Positions 28,777 through 38,263 of a DNA stretch of 64,000 bases are shown here, piece by piece. Under the pieces are notes generated by a model that was not told where the DNA came from, ran no database searches, and was given only the letters and a program-made list of their open reading frames with translations. Each line of letters starts with the position of its first letter. Within the stretch, counting starts at the first letter, position 1. The position numbers and the translations under genes were made by a program. Source of the stretch: Bacteroidota bacterium (GTDB taxonomy: Bacteria; Bacteroidota; Bacteroidia; 2-12-FULL-35-15); contig CANFRC010000006.1 of NCBI GenBank assembly GCA_947449315.1, forward strand, positions 108,249-172,248, read 5' to 3'.

Positions 28777-31578
28777 ATGAAATTTAAAACTACTTTTTTA
28801 TCTCTATTGGCTTTTTCGGCATATACTGTTTCATTCATTGCTTCAACTCATATTCATAAAAAAAAGGAAAAATATCCTCAAAATGAATCTGGACCTGGAA
28901 TGGAAGATGATGCGCTAGGGCGTATGAAATGGGAGTTGAGCCGTTTTGCAGATCCGGCAACTGGAAAGATCCCTGAAAATATTAGAGAGCAAGAGCTTGC
29001 TTTTGCAGCTACATTACCAAGCGATGTAAATGCGGGAAGTAGCAAAATGATGACCTTGAGTATGGTGAATCGTGGTCCCTGGAATGTAGGTGGCAAGACC
29101 GGTGCATTTGGTATTGATGTCAACAATGAAAACCGATTATTGGCAGGAACGCATTCTGGCGGTGTATTCCGCAGCACCGATGGTGGAGCATCTTGGACCA
29201 TGACCAATACGCCTTCTCAACTAAAAGGAGCGAATTGTTTAACACAAGATAAAAGAGCAACTCATTCCAATGTGTGGTATTATGGTGGCGGAAATCCATG
29301 GGCATCGGCCGGTGGTGGCGGAAGTGCTTATTATTTGGGGGATGGGTTATACAAATCATTAGATAGTGGGTTGACTTGGAATCCTATTGCCTCAACGGCA
29401 GGAGGCGCTCCCAATTCTTTTACAGGAGGATGGCAGATGGTTTATTCTATTGCCAATGATAACTCAGCAAACGATACCACAGAAGAAATTTATGCTGCTT
29501 TGATGGGAAGTATCCAACGCAGTGTGAATGGCGGAACGACATGGGCAACAGCTATTTCAGGTGGCAGTGCTTATTTTACAGAAGTGGCTTGTACCTCTAC
29601 AGGAGTTGTTTATGCTACATTGGATGATGGAGGCGGAGCAAAAAAAGGGATCTGGCGTTCACCCGACGGAATTACGTGGACTTCGATCTTACCGACAGGA
29701 TTTCCTACGGCATACAACAGAATTGTGATGGGCATTAATCCCAACGATGAAAATGAAGTGTATTTCTTGGGGAATACTCCCGGCTTCGGAAAAGAAGTGG
29801 TCGACTTTCTTGGCACACATCATTGGAACAGCTTATGGAAATACAATTATACATCAGGTGATGGATCTGGTGCAGGCGGAACATGGCAAGACTTATCCAT
29901 AAATCTTCCTGCTACAGGAGGGATCTTCGATAAATTTCATACACAAGATTCATACGATATGCTTGTGAAAGTAAAACCTGGAAATTCAAGTATCGTATTT
30001 ATCGGTGGAACCAATTTGTATCGTTCAACGAGTGCTTTTCAAGATTCTACCAGCACAACGTTTATAGGAGGGTATGAACAATTCTCTGCTATGCCTGTCA
30101 TCAATTCGTATTTGAATCATCACCCGGATCAACATTGTTTGGAATTTTTACCATCCAATCCGGATATCATGATCAATGCAAATGATGGAGGTGTATTTAA
30201 AACAGTTGATAATACGGCTGCAACTGTTGCATGGCAGCCTTTGAACAATGGTTATCTGACATCGATGTTCTATACGGTTGCGATTGATCATGGCCCAGCA
30301 AATAACAATGTCATCTGCGGAGGTGCGCAGGATAACGGAACATGGTTTACCAATAACGCCACTCCAACATCGCCATGGGTGCATGTGCATGGGGGCGACG
30401 GCTCTTATTGTGCGATTGCAGATAACTTGACAAACTACTATTTCTCTATTCAGAACGGAATGCGTTTGGTAAAATCTACTTTGGATGCCGCGGGTAACCA
30501 AACCGGTTTCAGACGGATTGATCCGATAGGTGGTAAAGGGTATTTATGGATGAATCCATTTATACTGGATCCAAACAATAATAACATCATGTATTTGGCA
30601 GGAGGGAAATATTTGTGGAGAAACGATGACCTTTCAGCGATAGCGACTTCAGTTACTGGGGCGTGGGATTCTATCTCCACCAATTGGGTGAAATATGCCG
30701 ACTCTGTTCCAACAGTAAATTCTGTGATCACTTCAATAGCTGTTTGTAAAACACCAGCGAACCGAGTGTATTATGGTACCGATAAAAAGAAAGTATACCG
30801 TATTGATAATGCCAATGTGGGAACACCTACACCGGTTGACATCACACCAACAGCCGGATCAGTTCTTTTTCCTAGTTCAGGATATGTGAGTAATGTGTCG
30901 GTAGATCCTACGGATGGAAATAAAGTGATGGTCATTTTTTCCAATTATAATGTATATAGTATTTTCTATACGCAGGATGGTGGAACAACATGGGCCAAGG
31001 CGGGGGGTAATTTAGAAACTACTGTTTCGGCTGCCAATCCTTCTATTCGTTGGGCAAGCATCTTGCCTGTTGCCGATGGTAAAGTGTATCTGCTTGCAAC
31101 GAGTGTAGGTTTATTTGCTACGGACTCGTTAAATGGAACAGCTACCAATTGGGTGTTGCAAGGTGCATCAACAATAGGGAATTCTGTGTGTGATATGATC
31201 GAAACTCGTCCTTCTGACGGCTTGGTGGTGATTGCAACCCATAGCAGCGGAATGTATTCTACACACATCACGAGCGTGAACGATATTGTTACCGTGCATG
31301 ATATTGCTGCAGCAAAAGCAGATCTTCAATTATTTAATTATCCAAATCCTGTTGCGCAAACCACCACTATCGAATTCGTTCTTACTAAAAAAAGTCAGGT
31401 GAGTTTACAAGTGTTGGATCAATATGGTCGTTTGGTGGAAACACTTGTCAATGAAACAATGACAGAAGGTAAACACGAAGTGGTCTTTGATAAGAAAAGT
31501 TTAGCGTCCGGAATTTATTATTATAGTTTGATCGCAGATAATAAGCGTAAAACCAATAAAATGATGATAATAAAATAA
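28777..31578 (+). CDS. Large secreted BNR/sortilin-like beta-propeller protein with T9SS domain
   Basis: A 933-residue protein with an N-terminal signal sequence (SLLAFSAYTVSFIAS). From about residue 95 onward it has repeated Asp-box-like motifs of the sialidase/sortilin (VPS10, BNR) propellers: STDGGASWTMTN, SLDSGLTWNPIAS, SVNGGTTWATA, TQDGGTTWAKAG. The propeller family includes glycosidases and binding proteins; I see no sialidase arginine triad with certainty, so no enzymatic claim is made. The C-terminus (NYPNPVAQTTTIEF ... SGIYYYSL) is a type A T9SS sorting domain, so the protein should be surface-attached or secreted. A monocistronic unit with its own promoter and terminator. Confidence 0.85.
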   Translation: MKFKTTFLSLLAFSAYTVSFIASTHIHKKKEKYPQNESGPGMEDDALGRMKWELSRFADPATGKIPENIREQELAFAATLPSDVNAGSSKMMTLSMVNRGPWNVGGKTGAFGIDVNNENRLLAGTHSGGVFRSTDGGASWTMTNTPSQLKGANCLTQDKRATHSNVWYYGGGNPWASAGGGGSAYYLGDGLYKSLDSGLTWNPIASTAGGAPNSFTGGWQMVYSIANDNSANDTTEEIYAALMGSIQRSVNGGTTWATAISGGSAYFTEVACTSTGVVYATLDDGGGAKKGIWRSPDGITWTSILPTGFPTAYNRIVMGINPNDENEVYFLGNTPGFGKEVVDFLGTHHWNSLWKYNYTSGDGSGAGGTWQDLSINLPATGGIFDKFHTQDSYDMLVKVKPGNSSIVFIGGTNLYRSTSAFQDSTSTTFIGGYEQFSAMPVINSYLNHHPDQHCLEFLPSNPDIMINANDGGVFKTVDNTAATVAWQPLNNGYLTSMFYTVAIDHGPANNNVICGGAQDNGTWFTNNATPTSPWVHVHGGDGSYCAIADNLTNYYFSIQNGMRLVKSTLDAAGNQTGFRRIDPIGGKGYLWMNPFILDPNNNNIMYLAGGKYLWRNDDLSAIATSVTGAWDSISTNWVKYADSVPTVNSVITSIAVCKTPANRVYYGTDKKKVYRIDNANVGTPTPVDITPTAGSVLFPSSGYVSNVSVDPTDGNKVMVIFSNYNVYSIFYTQDGGTTWAKAGGNLETTVSAANPSIRWASILPVADGKVYLLATSVGLFATDSLNGTATNWVLQGASTIGNSVCDMIETRPSDGLVVIATHSSGMYSTHITSVNDIVTVHDIAAAKADLQLFNYPNPVAQTTTIEFVLTKKSQVSLQVLDQYGRLVETLVNETMTEGKHEVVFDKKSLASGIYYYSLIADNKRKTNKMMIIK

Positions 31579-31595
31579 ACATTGCTTTGTTAGTT

Positions 31596-31629
31596 AAAAA
31601 GTCCCCCGATTACCCGGGGGATTTTTTTT
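31596..31629 (+). terminator. Terminator after the T9SS propeller gene
   Basis: AAAGTCCCCCG-attac-CCGGGGGATTTTTTTT is a GC-rich stem followed by eight T, 18 bases after the stop. Confidence 0.85.
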
Positions 31630-31644
31630 GCGCCTATTTTTACA

Positions 31645-32253
31645 ATGAATTTTAAAACGATGCTTCATTCTATTTTTGGGAATTTCGATTACTATAGCTG
31701 GATAGTCCTACCAATAATTATTTTCTTTTCACGTATGTGCGATGTAACGCTGGGTACATTGCGTCATATTTTTATCTCAAAAGGGTTCCGAAAAATTGTT
31801 CCTGTACTCGGTTTTTTTGAAGTGCTTATTTGGATCGTTGTTGTGGCGCAGGTGATGAAAAATTTAAACAATGTAGCATGTTACATTGGCTATGCAAGTG
31901 GTTTTGCGATGGGTACCTATTTAGGATTAAAGATAGAAGGGAAATTAGCATTGGGCTTACAAGTGGTTCGTATCATCACGAATCAGAATTGTGACGATTT
32001 GTTGGTTGCCTTAAAAAATGGCAATCATGGTATTACTGTGGTTGATGCGCAAGGGAGTATTGGTCCTGTTAAAATGGTGTTTACTATTATTCAACGTAAA
32101 AATGTGCAGGCTGTAGTCAAATTGATCCGCCAATATAATCCGACCGCATTTTATTCGGTAGAAGAAATAAAAGATACGAGCCAAGGTGTATTTAAGACTG
32201 ATTCTTCATCGGGTTTGTCGGCAGTGAAAAATATTTTTTCATCACAGAAGTAA
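31645..32253 (+). CDS. UPF0316/DUF2179-family membrane protein
   Basis: A 202-residue protein with three or four hydrophobic helices in the first 110 residues (IVLPIIIFFSRMCDVTLGTLRH, where the R-x-x-DVTLGTLR motif marks the family) and a C-terminal DUF2179 domain of about 80 residues (RIITNQNCDDLLVALKNG ... QAVVKLIRQYNPTAFYSVEEI). DUF2179 domains are also attached to YitT-type transporters; a regulatory ligand-binding role is suspected but unproven. The exact start is supported by the terminator placed just upstream. It converges on the CBU_0592-like gene with only two bases between stops. Confidence 0.85.
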   Translation: MNFKTMLHSIFGNFDYYSWIVLPIIIFFSRMCDVTLGTLRHIFISKGFRKIVPVLGFFEVLIWIVVVAQVMKNLNNVACYIGYASGFAMGTYLGLKIEGKLALGLQVVRIITNQNCDDLLVALKNGNHGITVVDAQGSIGPVKMVFTIIQRKNVQAVVKLIRQYNPTAFYSVEEIKDTSQGVFKTDSSSGLSAVKNIFSSQK

Positions 32254-32255
32254 AC

Positions 32256-32504
32256 TTAAATCTGCTTTTTTGTTTTGTAATAGTTGATCAATGCCCAGAT
32301 GGATACTAGTGTCCAGCAGCCTTCCAAAATAACAAAAGGCAGGTAGCTGATCAGCACAGAAGCCAGGCAGGCGATTCCCGCTCCGATAACATTCAGTAAA
32401 ATATATGACAAAGAATCTTTATGAAGTTTGTTAGCAAGGTTCATAAAGAATGCAAGGAGTAAAATGGTAACTCCTATAAATCCGATCCAGTCTGTTGGTT
32501 TCAT
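32256..32504 (-). CDS. CBU_0592-like small membrane protein
   Basis: An 82-residue protein with three hydrophobic helices (IGFIGVTILLLAFFMNL, SYILLNVIGAGIACLASV, FVILEGCWTLVSIWALI). The pattern of helix one, a KLHKDS loop, LNxIGA and a final EGxWxxVSxxAL matches the small CBU_0592-type integral membrane domain. No function is established for this family. It is convergent with the UPF0316 gene. Confidence 0.75.
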   Translation of the reverse strand: MKPTDWIGFIGVTILLLAFFMNLANKLHKDSLSYILLNVIGAGIACLASVLISYLPFVILEGCWTLVSIWALINYYKTKKQI

Positions 32505-32539
32505 TGTTTTTGTTTTAGGAATATATCCGAAAGGCCCAT

Positions 32540-32578
32540 AAAAAATCCCTGTAACGAAATAACGAAACAGGGATTTTG
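32540..32578 (-). terminator. Terminator after the DUF3276 gene
   Basis: AAAATCCCTGT / ACAGGGATTTT with a loop of 14 bases; on the minus strand it is followed by a run of T, 16 bases after the DUF3276 stop. Confidence 0.75.
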
Positions 32579-32593
32579 TAAAAAAAGTAGTTA

Positions 32594-32971
32594 CTATTTA
32601 TCCAAATCTTCAAATGAGATGTCAGAAAAACTGCTATCAGATTTTGGAGTCTCAGCAGTTGCTGAAGGTGAAGTGTAGTACTCGTCAGATCTTGGTTCGA
32701 TAGGAGGAGAAATAGATTTGATATGAGCAACAGCTTCATTTAATCCTTCTGCAAATTTTTCAAAATCTTCTTTGTATAAAAACAATTTATGTTTTTCGTA
32801 AAAGAATTTACCATCATCACCAAAGCGTTTTTTGCTTTCGGTAATTGTTAAATAGTAATCATTTCCTTTGGTGCTCTTTACATCAAAGAAATAAGTTCTT
32901 TTACCTGCTCTAACAGATTTAGAGAAAATTTCTTCTCTATCCATTCCATTTTTTTCAAATCCTTCTTCCAT
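32594..32971 (-). CDS. DUF3276 PUR-domain nucleic-acid-binding protein
   Basis: A 125-residue protein whose first 80 residues are a PUR-alpha-like domain (IFSKSVRAGKRTYFFDVKSTKGNDYYLTITESKK, read in two halves; then FFYEKHKLFLYKEDFEKF). Bacterial PUR domains bind single-stranded nucleic acid as dimers; Bacteroidota and spirochaetes keep one highly conserved copy. The C-terminal 45 residues are acidic and Ser-rich, ending in SFSDISFEDLDK, and look disordered. It stands alone, with a terminator, and is likely well expressed. Regulatory targets are unknown. Confidence 0.88.
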   Translation of the reverse strand: MEEGFEKNGMDREEIFSKSVRAGKRTYFFDVKSTKGNDYYLTITESKKRFGDDGKFFYEKHKLFLYKEDFEKFAEGLNEAVAHIKSISPPIEPRSDEYYTSPSATAETPKSDSSFSDISFEDLDK

Positions 32972-33142
32972 TATTATTAATCTATGTTATTAATTTCTGT
33001 TACAGTACTTGGCAAATGTTTACAAAAAAACACTCAAAAACAAGGCTTGTTAATAACTTTTGGTAAGTGTGGAGCGCACAACAGATATAGGAATACGCCA
33101 TGATGTGGCGCGTGAAATGTTAAAATTTGTACGATTAAAAAA

Positions 33143-34924
33143 TTAAGGATTTGCTTGCTCTTTTTCTAATTGTTGCATTTTATGCAACTCAAAATAGGTT
33201 CCCTGCTTGTCAATCAGCTCTTTGTGACTCCCTTGTTCAACGATCTCTCCTTTATCCAACACCAGGATCTTATCCGCATTTTTTACGGTAGAGATCCTGT
33301 GGGAGATTAGTAGGGTTGTTTTGTCCGTCATCAAGCGCTTCAGGTGATTCAGTATTTCTTCTTCTGTCTCTGTATCTACGGCAGAAAGACAGTCGTCAAA
33401 CAGTAGTATTTGCGGTTTTTTGATGATGGCTCTAGCAATGGAAATACGTTGTTTTTGTCCACCCGATAGCGTGATGCCTCTTTCTCCCACAACAGTTTGG
33501 AATGTATCAGGAAATGAAATAATGTTTGAATAAATAGCCGCATCAACAGCCGCTTTTTCTATGGCTTTCTCGTTGTGTTTTTCCTGATCAATGCTGAACG
33601 CGATGTTATGGCTGATAGAATCGGAAAATAAAAATACTTCTTGCGGAGCGTATCCGATCTGACTTCTTAGATAGGGCAGGTTGATGTTCTTGATATTTTT
33701 GTTGTCGATTAGCAGTTCTCCCTTATCTACGTCATACAAGCGTCCGATGAGGTTGGCGATGGTAGATTTCCCCGAGCCTGTTCTTCCAATGATAGCAAGG
33801 GATTGGCCATGGTTGATTGAAAAGGAGACATTGTTTAATGCCTGAATACCGGAATCGGGATAGGTGAAACTTACATTTCTAAATTCGATATCACCTTTTA
33901 TTGGATCGTTTACAGATGAGGTGCTTGCAATCTCTGGTTGGGTATCAAGAAATTCATTGATCCTGGTTTGAGAAGCTGCTGCACGTTGTATCAGAGAGGT
34001 AACCCAGCCTAAAGAAGCGAAAGGCCATGTTAATCTGTTTATAAATAAAAAGAAGGTGGCGATGGTACCAAAACTGATGATTCCCTTAAAATATTGGATT
34101 CCACCAATGTAAACAGTGAGTATGATACTCAGGCCGATCAATCCGACTACAAACGGTTGGAACATGGCCTCTATTTTTACAAGCTGCATGTTTCTGGTCT
34201 TGTATTCATTGCTTTGTGATTCAAATTCATGGATAGAATTCGTTTCGCGGCCGTATGCTTTTAAAACCCTTATCCCCGAGAAAGCTTCTTGAGTAAAGGC
34301 AGTAATGGAAGACAACTGTTCCTGCACGTTGGTGCTTTTTTTATAGATCTTGTCGCTGATATAATAGATGGAAATCGCTAGGAAAGGCAAAGGAGCAAGG
34401 GCACCAATGGCAAGTGTGACATCTTTCGATCGCATGGCATACACCGTGAATACAAAGGAAAATAAGGTATTAATGATATACATCAACGCTGGCCCTGTAT
34501 ACATACGAACACGTGAAATGTCTTCGCTGATGCGGTTCATAAGGTCGCCGGTACTGTTTCTTTTGTAAAAAGATATATCGAGTTTCTGATAATGTTCGAA
34601 CACCTCGTTTTTCATGTCGTATTCGATCAGGCGCGATAATACAATGATGGTTTGTCGGGTTAGGAACAGGAAGACCCCGGAGATGATTGCCCATAAAATG
34701 ATTAGAAAAAACTCGTCCCTTAAGGAATGCAGCAGAAGTGCTTTATCCGCAGCAGATTGCTGGTTGCCCTTCGCGATATAATCTTTCACAATATCAATGG
34801 CACCACCAGAAATGGTGATTGCTCTCACTGCGAAATAATTAGAGATGCCTACAAACAGTACACCCAGCAGCAGGCGGAAACGGTATTTAAAAAGGTATTT
34901 GTTTATGTATCGTAATGATTTCAC
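33143..34924 (-). CDS. ABC exporter, fused permease-ATPase (MsbA-like)
   Basis: A 593-residue half-transporter. Residues about 1-320 hold six transmembrane helices of the type I exporter fold. The C-terminal nucleotide-binding domain has Walker A GRTGSGKST, Q-loop IGYAPQEVFLFSD, signature LSGGQKQR, Walker B ILLFDDCLSAVD and H-loop LISHR. All catalytic elements are present, so it should work as a homodimer or as half of a heterodimer. The substrate is unknown; MsbA-like, multidrug and peptide exporters share this layout. No second half-transporter is adjacent. Confidence 0.9.
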   Translation of the reverse strand: MKSLRYINKYLFKYRFRLLLGVLFVGISNYFAVRAITISGGAIDIVKDYIAKGNQQSAADKALLLHSLRDEFFLIILWAIISGVFLFLTRQTIIVLSRLIEYDMKNEVFEHYQKLDISFYKRNSTGDLMNRISEDISRVRMYTGPALMYIINTLFSFVFTVYAMRSKDVTLAIGALAPLPFLAISIYYISDKIYKKSTNVQEQLSSITAFTQEAFSGIRVLKAYGRETNSIHEFESQSNEYKTRNMQLVKIEAMFQPFVVGLIGLSIILTVYIGGIQYFKGIISFGTIATFFLFINRLTWPFASLGWVTSLIQRAAASQTRINEFLDTQPEIASTSSVNDPIKGDIEFRNVSFTYPDSGIQALNNVSFSINHGQSLAIIGRTGSGKSTIANLIGRLYDVDKGELLIDNKNIKNINLPYLRSQIGYAPQEVFLFSDSISHNIAFSIDQEKHNEKAIEKAAVDAAIYSNIISFPDTFQTVVGERGITLSGGQKQRISIARAIIKKPQILLFDDCLSAVDTETEEEILNHLKRLMTDKTTLLISHRISTVKNADKILVLDKGEIVEQGSHKELIDKQGTYFELHKMQQLEKEQANP

Positions 34925-35013
34925 TGCTGTATCTTAACTTTTATGAAGTTTGGCGCTAATAAAGTAATTTATGTAAGGTTAATATGTTAAAATCAGCCTT
35001 CTGTCTGTTTATT

Positions 35014-35044
35014 TTTGTACACTCGGAAAATAAATATAATTTTG
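35014..35044 (+). promoter_or_regulatory. Promoter of the leucine dehydrogenase gene
   Basis: TTTG (35014-35017) and TAATTTTG (35037-35044) are spaced by 19 bases. This gives a leader of nearly 100 bases before ATG 35148. Confidence 0.65.
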
Positions 35045-35147
35045 CCGTCAAATAAAAAGCAGGTGCTATTTTTAGCTGCTCAAAAGTACTTAAAAAAATC
35101 ATCCCGATTGCTATTGGGACATTCTACAAATTCTTTAACAAAAAAGT

Positions 35148-36257
35148 ATGATAGAAGTTCAGGATATTAAAAAATCACCATTGGCAGAAAATCCGGTGAT
35201 TGCTCAAATGATATTGAACAACCACGAGCAAATTGTTTTTTGTAACGACAATGATACTGGATTAAAAGCCATCATCGCCATTCATAACACGGTTCTTGGG
35301 CCAAGTTTAGGTGGTACACGAATGTGGGCATACAACAATGAAATGGAGGCTTTGACAGATGTGTTAAGGCTTTCACGAGGCATGACCTACAAGTCGTCAG
35401 TCGCAGGATTGAATTTAGGAGGAGGTAAAGCCGTTATCATCGGTGATTCTAAAACGCAAAAAAATGAAGCGCTGATGCGCAGATTCGGGAAGTTTGTAAA
35501 CAGCCTTTCTGGAAAATATATCACAGCAGAAGATGTTGGCGTGAGTACAAAAGATATGGAGTACATAAAAATGGAAACAGATTTTGTAAGTGGTTTGCCT
35601 GTAAATATGGGTGGCAGCGGAGATCCATCTCCAGTTACTGCATACGGTGTTTATCTTTCTATGAAAGCCTCTGCGAAAGAAAAATGGGGGAACGACAGTC
35701 TTTCTGGAAAAAAAGTAGTGGTGCAGGGGATTGGTCATGTTGGGGAAAGTCTTGTGGAGCATTTGGTGAAAGAAGGAGCAGTCGTTTCTATTTATGATAT
35801 TAATGAAGAGCGTTTAAAAGCAGTTGCTAAGGCAACAGGCGCAGCGGTTATAACAGATGCGAATAAGTTGTTCGACATGGACATGGATATTTATGCACCC
35901 TGTGCATTAGGTGCAACGGTGAATACAGACACATTGAACCGTTTGAAATGTTCTATCATTTGCGGAGCAGCAAACAATCAATTGGCAGATGAGAATCTGC
36001 ATGGTAAAATGGTGATCGAAAAAAACATTTTGTATGCACCCGATTTTGTAGTGAATGCAGGTGGTATCATCAATGTGTATTATGAGTTGGAAGGGTATAA
36101 CAGAGAAAGAGCATTGGCTCATGCAGAAAAAATTTATGACACGACCTTGACTATTTTCAAGTTGTCGAAAGAACAAAATATCCCGACCTACATGGCTGCA
36201 AATCGTTTGGCAGAAAAGAGGATCGCAGATATCGGTAAAATAAAGATCAGCTTTTAG
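35148..36257 (+). CDS. Leucine/branched-chain amino acid dehydrogenase
   Basis: A 369-residue NAD-dependent dehydrogenase of the Glu/Leu/Phe/Val family. The substrate domain has LGPSLGGTRMW, the catalytic-lysine regions GMTYKSSVAGLNLGGGKAV and SPVTAYGVYLSM; the Rossmann domain has VVVQGIGHVGESLVEHL. Length and the LGGxRM and GGGKAV motifs favour leucine dehydrogenase over glutamate dehydrogenase, which is longer. It oxidatively deaminates branched-chain amino acids to their keto acids, releasing ammonia, and can feed branched fatty acid synthesis, which Bacteroidota make in quantity. The nusB gene follows after 57 bases and may be co-transcribed. Confidence 0.88.
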   Translation: MIEVQDIKKSPLAENPVIAQMILNNHEQIVFCNDNDTGLKAIIAIHNTVLGPSLGGTRMWAYNNEMEALTDVLRLSRGMTYKSSVAGLNLGGGKAVIIGDSKTQKNEALMRRFGKFVNSLSGKYITAEDVGVSTKDMEYIKMETDFVSGLPVNMGGSGDPSPVTAYGVYLSMKASAKEKWGNDSLSGKKVVVQGIGHVGESLVEHLVKEGAVVSIYDINEERLKAVAKATGAAVITDANKLFDMDMDIYAPCALGATVNTDTLNRLKCSIICGAANNQLADENLHGKMVIEKNILYAPDFVVNAGGIINVYYELEGYNRERALAHAEKIYDTTLTIFKLSKEQNIPTYMAANRLAEKRIADIGKIKISF

Positions 36258-36314
36258 TCGTAAGTAAAAAGTAAAAATAGAGAATCGTTCATATTGATAA
36301 TTCGTAACAAGTAA

Positions 36315-37262
36315 ATGTTAAACAGGAGATATTTAAGGATAAAAGTGATGCAGGCGTTGTACGGATTTTTCCAATCTGATACACGGGATTTAGCAAAGGG
36401 AGAGAAAGCTTTGTTTATCGGAATCGATAAAATATACGATCTGTTCATTTATCAATTGGCATTCCTGATTGAGTTGCAGCATGTAGCAACCGTATTGATG
36501 GAAGATGCAAAAACAAAAAGATTGCCTACGCAGGAAGATCTTCAGCCGAATTTAAAATTCATTGAAAATAAATTCATCAATCAGCTGGTGGAGAATGTTC
36601 ATGTGAAACGTGAAATAAATAACCGCAGGATTAGTTGGAACAATGAATTCGAATTGGTAAAAAAAGTATTCAATAACATCAAAGCATCTCCTGAATTCGG
36701 GAAGTACATGAATGTTTCCGATAATTCATATGAGACCGATCGCAATTTTATATTGGAGGTCTTCAAAGAATTCATGGCTGATTTCGAATTGCTGAATCAT
36801 TTGTATGAAGAAAAAGATCTTCATTGGGGCGATGATATTTATATTGTAAACCCTATGGTTGTTAAAACCATTGAATCATTTAAAGAAACGACCAGTCCTG
36901 ATTTCACGTTGATGCCTTTATACAAAGACAGAGAAGAAGACGAAGCATTTGTAAAAGATTTATACCGTCAGACGGCATTGAAAGATGATGAAATAGAAAA
37001 ATTAATCGGCGACAAAACAAAGAACTGGGAAGTAGAACGTATTGCCATGATGGATGTTTTGTTGATGAAGATGGCGATTACTGAAATTCTTTATTTTTCA
37101 AGCATTCCAGTGAAAGTGACCCTGAACGAGTTTATTGAAATTTCAAAAATGTACAGTACGCCAAAAAGCAAAATATTTATCAATGGAATTTTAGATAAGA
37201 TTGTTGCGGATTTTAAGGCCGATAATAAATTGAATAAGATCGGCAGGGGATTGATGGAATAA
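36315..37262 (+). CDS. nusB: Transcription antitermination/rRNA processing protein NusB
   Basis: A 315-residue protein, about twice the size of E. coli NusB, as is normal in Bacteroidota, which carry an N-terminal extension. The NusB fold is in the C-terminal half: LYRQTALKDDEIEKLI, NWEVERIAMMDVLLMKMAITEI and the end motif KVTLNEFIEISKMYSTPKSKIFINGILDKI, here given in pieces. NusB binds boxA RNA with NusE (ribosomal protein S10) and supports rRNA operon transcription. It heads the conserved set nusB, DUF1573, yajC, ybbR, coaE. Confidence 0.9.
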   Translation: MLNRRYLRIKVMQALYGFFQSDTRDLAKGEKALFIGIDKIYDLFIYQLAFLIELQHVATVLMEDAKTKRLPTQEDLQPNLKFIENKFINQLVENVHVKREINNRRISWNNEFELVKKVFNNIKASPEFGKYMNVSDNSYETDRNFILEVFKEFMADFELLNHLYEEKDLHWGDDIYIVNPMVVKTIESFKETTSPDFTLMPLYKDREEDEAFVKDLYRQTALKDDEIEKLIGDKTKNWEVERIAMMDVLLMKMAITEILYFSSIPVKVTLNEFIEISKMYSTPKSKIFINGILDKIVADFKADNKLNKIGRGLME

Positions 37263-37321
37263 TGGGTTTGACGGAGAATGTTCGAATGTGTTGAGAAGAA
37301 GTATTTAGTAGTTATAATAAT

Positions 37322-37804
37322 ATGAAAACAAAATTAGTAGTAGCAGCAACAGTTGGAGCATTCCTACTTTTTGTAGGATCTTGTAAAACGGAAGTAAAAA
37401 AAGATGAGGAAACGCAAATCCCTGCTGACGTTATCAATATTCAAGCAACAGCATCCGGAAAACAAGCGCCACTGGGTTCAGCCCCTGTGATGGTTTTTAA
37501 TGAAGAGAAACATGATTTCGGAAAGATCAATCAAGGCGAAAAAGTTTCGTATTCGTTTGTGTTCAAAAATACAGGTGGTTCTGATCTTGTCATTTCATCG
37601 GCTCAGGGAAGCTGCGGATGCACCATTCCTTCTTATCCGAAGGAGGCGATCAAAGCAGGACAAGAATCTAAGATTGATGTTGTTTTTGATAGCGGTGGAA
37701 AAACAGGCGTAGTTCAGAAAACTGTCACACTGGTTACCAACTGCAGTCCGAGTACCAAAGTGCTAACGATCAGTTCAACGATCAACGTACCAGAAGAAGA
37801 ATAA
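37322..37804 (+). CDS. DUF1573 lipoprotein
   Basis: A 160-residue predicted lipoprotein (AFLLFVGSCKTE; lipobox Cys about residue 21). The mature protein has a single DUF1573 domain, an immunoglobulin-like fold with the pattern HDFGKINQGEKVSYSF...NTGGSDLVISSAQGSCGCTIPSYPKEAI, where the paired cysteines SCGC are diagnostic. Function is unknown; these proteins are abundant in Bacteroidota envelopes. It sits in the nusB-coaE set, 59 bases after nusB and 44 before yajC. Confidence 0.88.
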   Translation: MKTKLVVAATVGAFLLFVGSCKTEVKKDEETQIPADVINIQATASGKQAPLGSAPVMVFNEEKHDFGKINQGEKVSYSFVFKNTGGSDLVISSAQGSCGCTIPSYPKEAIKAGQESKIDVVFDSGGKTGVVQKTVTLVTNCSPSTKVLTISSTINVPEEE

Positions 37805-37848
37805 CGCTTACTATTTTATAAACCAACTAACCATTAAAAACAAACTTT

Positions 37849-38130
37849 ATGCAACAATTACAAGGCCTTTTCCCAATCATTCTGATCATTATCGTATTTT
37901 ATTTTTTTATGATCCGTCCTCAATTAAAAAAAACGAAAGAGCAAAAGAAATTTCGTGAGAACATTAAAGTGGGCGACAAAATAGTTACTATCGGCGGGAT
38001 ACACGGTAAAATTTCTGACGTGCAGGATACTACTTTTATCATCACCGTTGAAGGTGGCGTAAAATTGAAAATGGAGAAAAGTGCTATTTCAATGGATTCT
38101 TCAACAATGATAGGAGCAGAGCCGAAATAA
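37849..38130 (+). CDS. yajC: Preprotein translocase accessory subunit YajC
   Basis: A 93-residue single-span membrane protein: helix LFPIILIIIVFYFFMIRPQ with the conserved MIRPQ end, then KKTKEQKKFRENIKVGDKIV and TIGGIHGKISDVQD. YajC associates with SecDF-YidC at the Sec translocon. Length and layout are standard. It is the third gene of the nusB-coaE cluster; a strong terminator-like hairpin follows, before ybbR. Confidence 0.93.
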   Translation: MQQLQGLFPIILIIIVFYFFMIRPQLKKTKEQKKFRENIKVGDKIVTIGGIHGKISDVQDTTFIITVEGGVKLKMEKSAISMDSSTMIGAEPK

Positions 38131-38148
38131 GCCATTCACCGTTTTTTT

Positions 38149-38190
38149 GAATAGCGTTGAGTAAATTAATTGCTCAACGCTATTCTTTTG
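38149..38190 (+). terminator. Terminator between yajC and ybbR
   Basis: GAATAGCGTTGAG / CTCAACGCTATTC is a perfect 13-base stem followed by TTTTG. It may end the nusB-yajC transcript, or only weaken read-through into ybbR-coaE. Confidence 0.8.
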
Positions 38191-38263
38191 TTAAAGGGTT
38201 TGCTAAATTTGTTACAACTTACAATAGCGTTTCTAAACAACAAGCTAATTGTCACATTAAAAA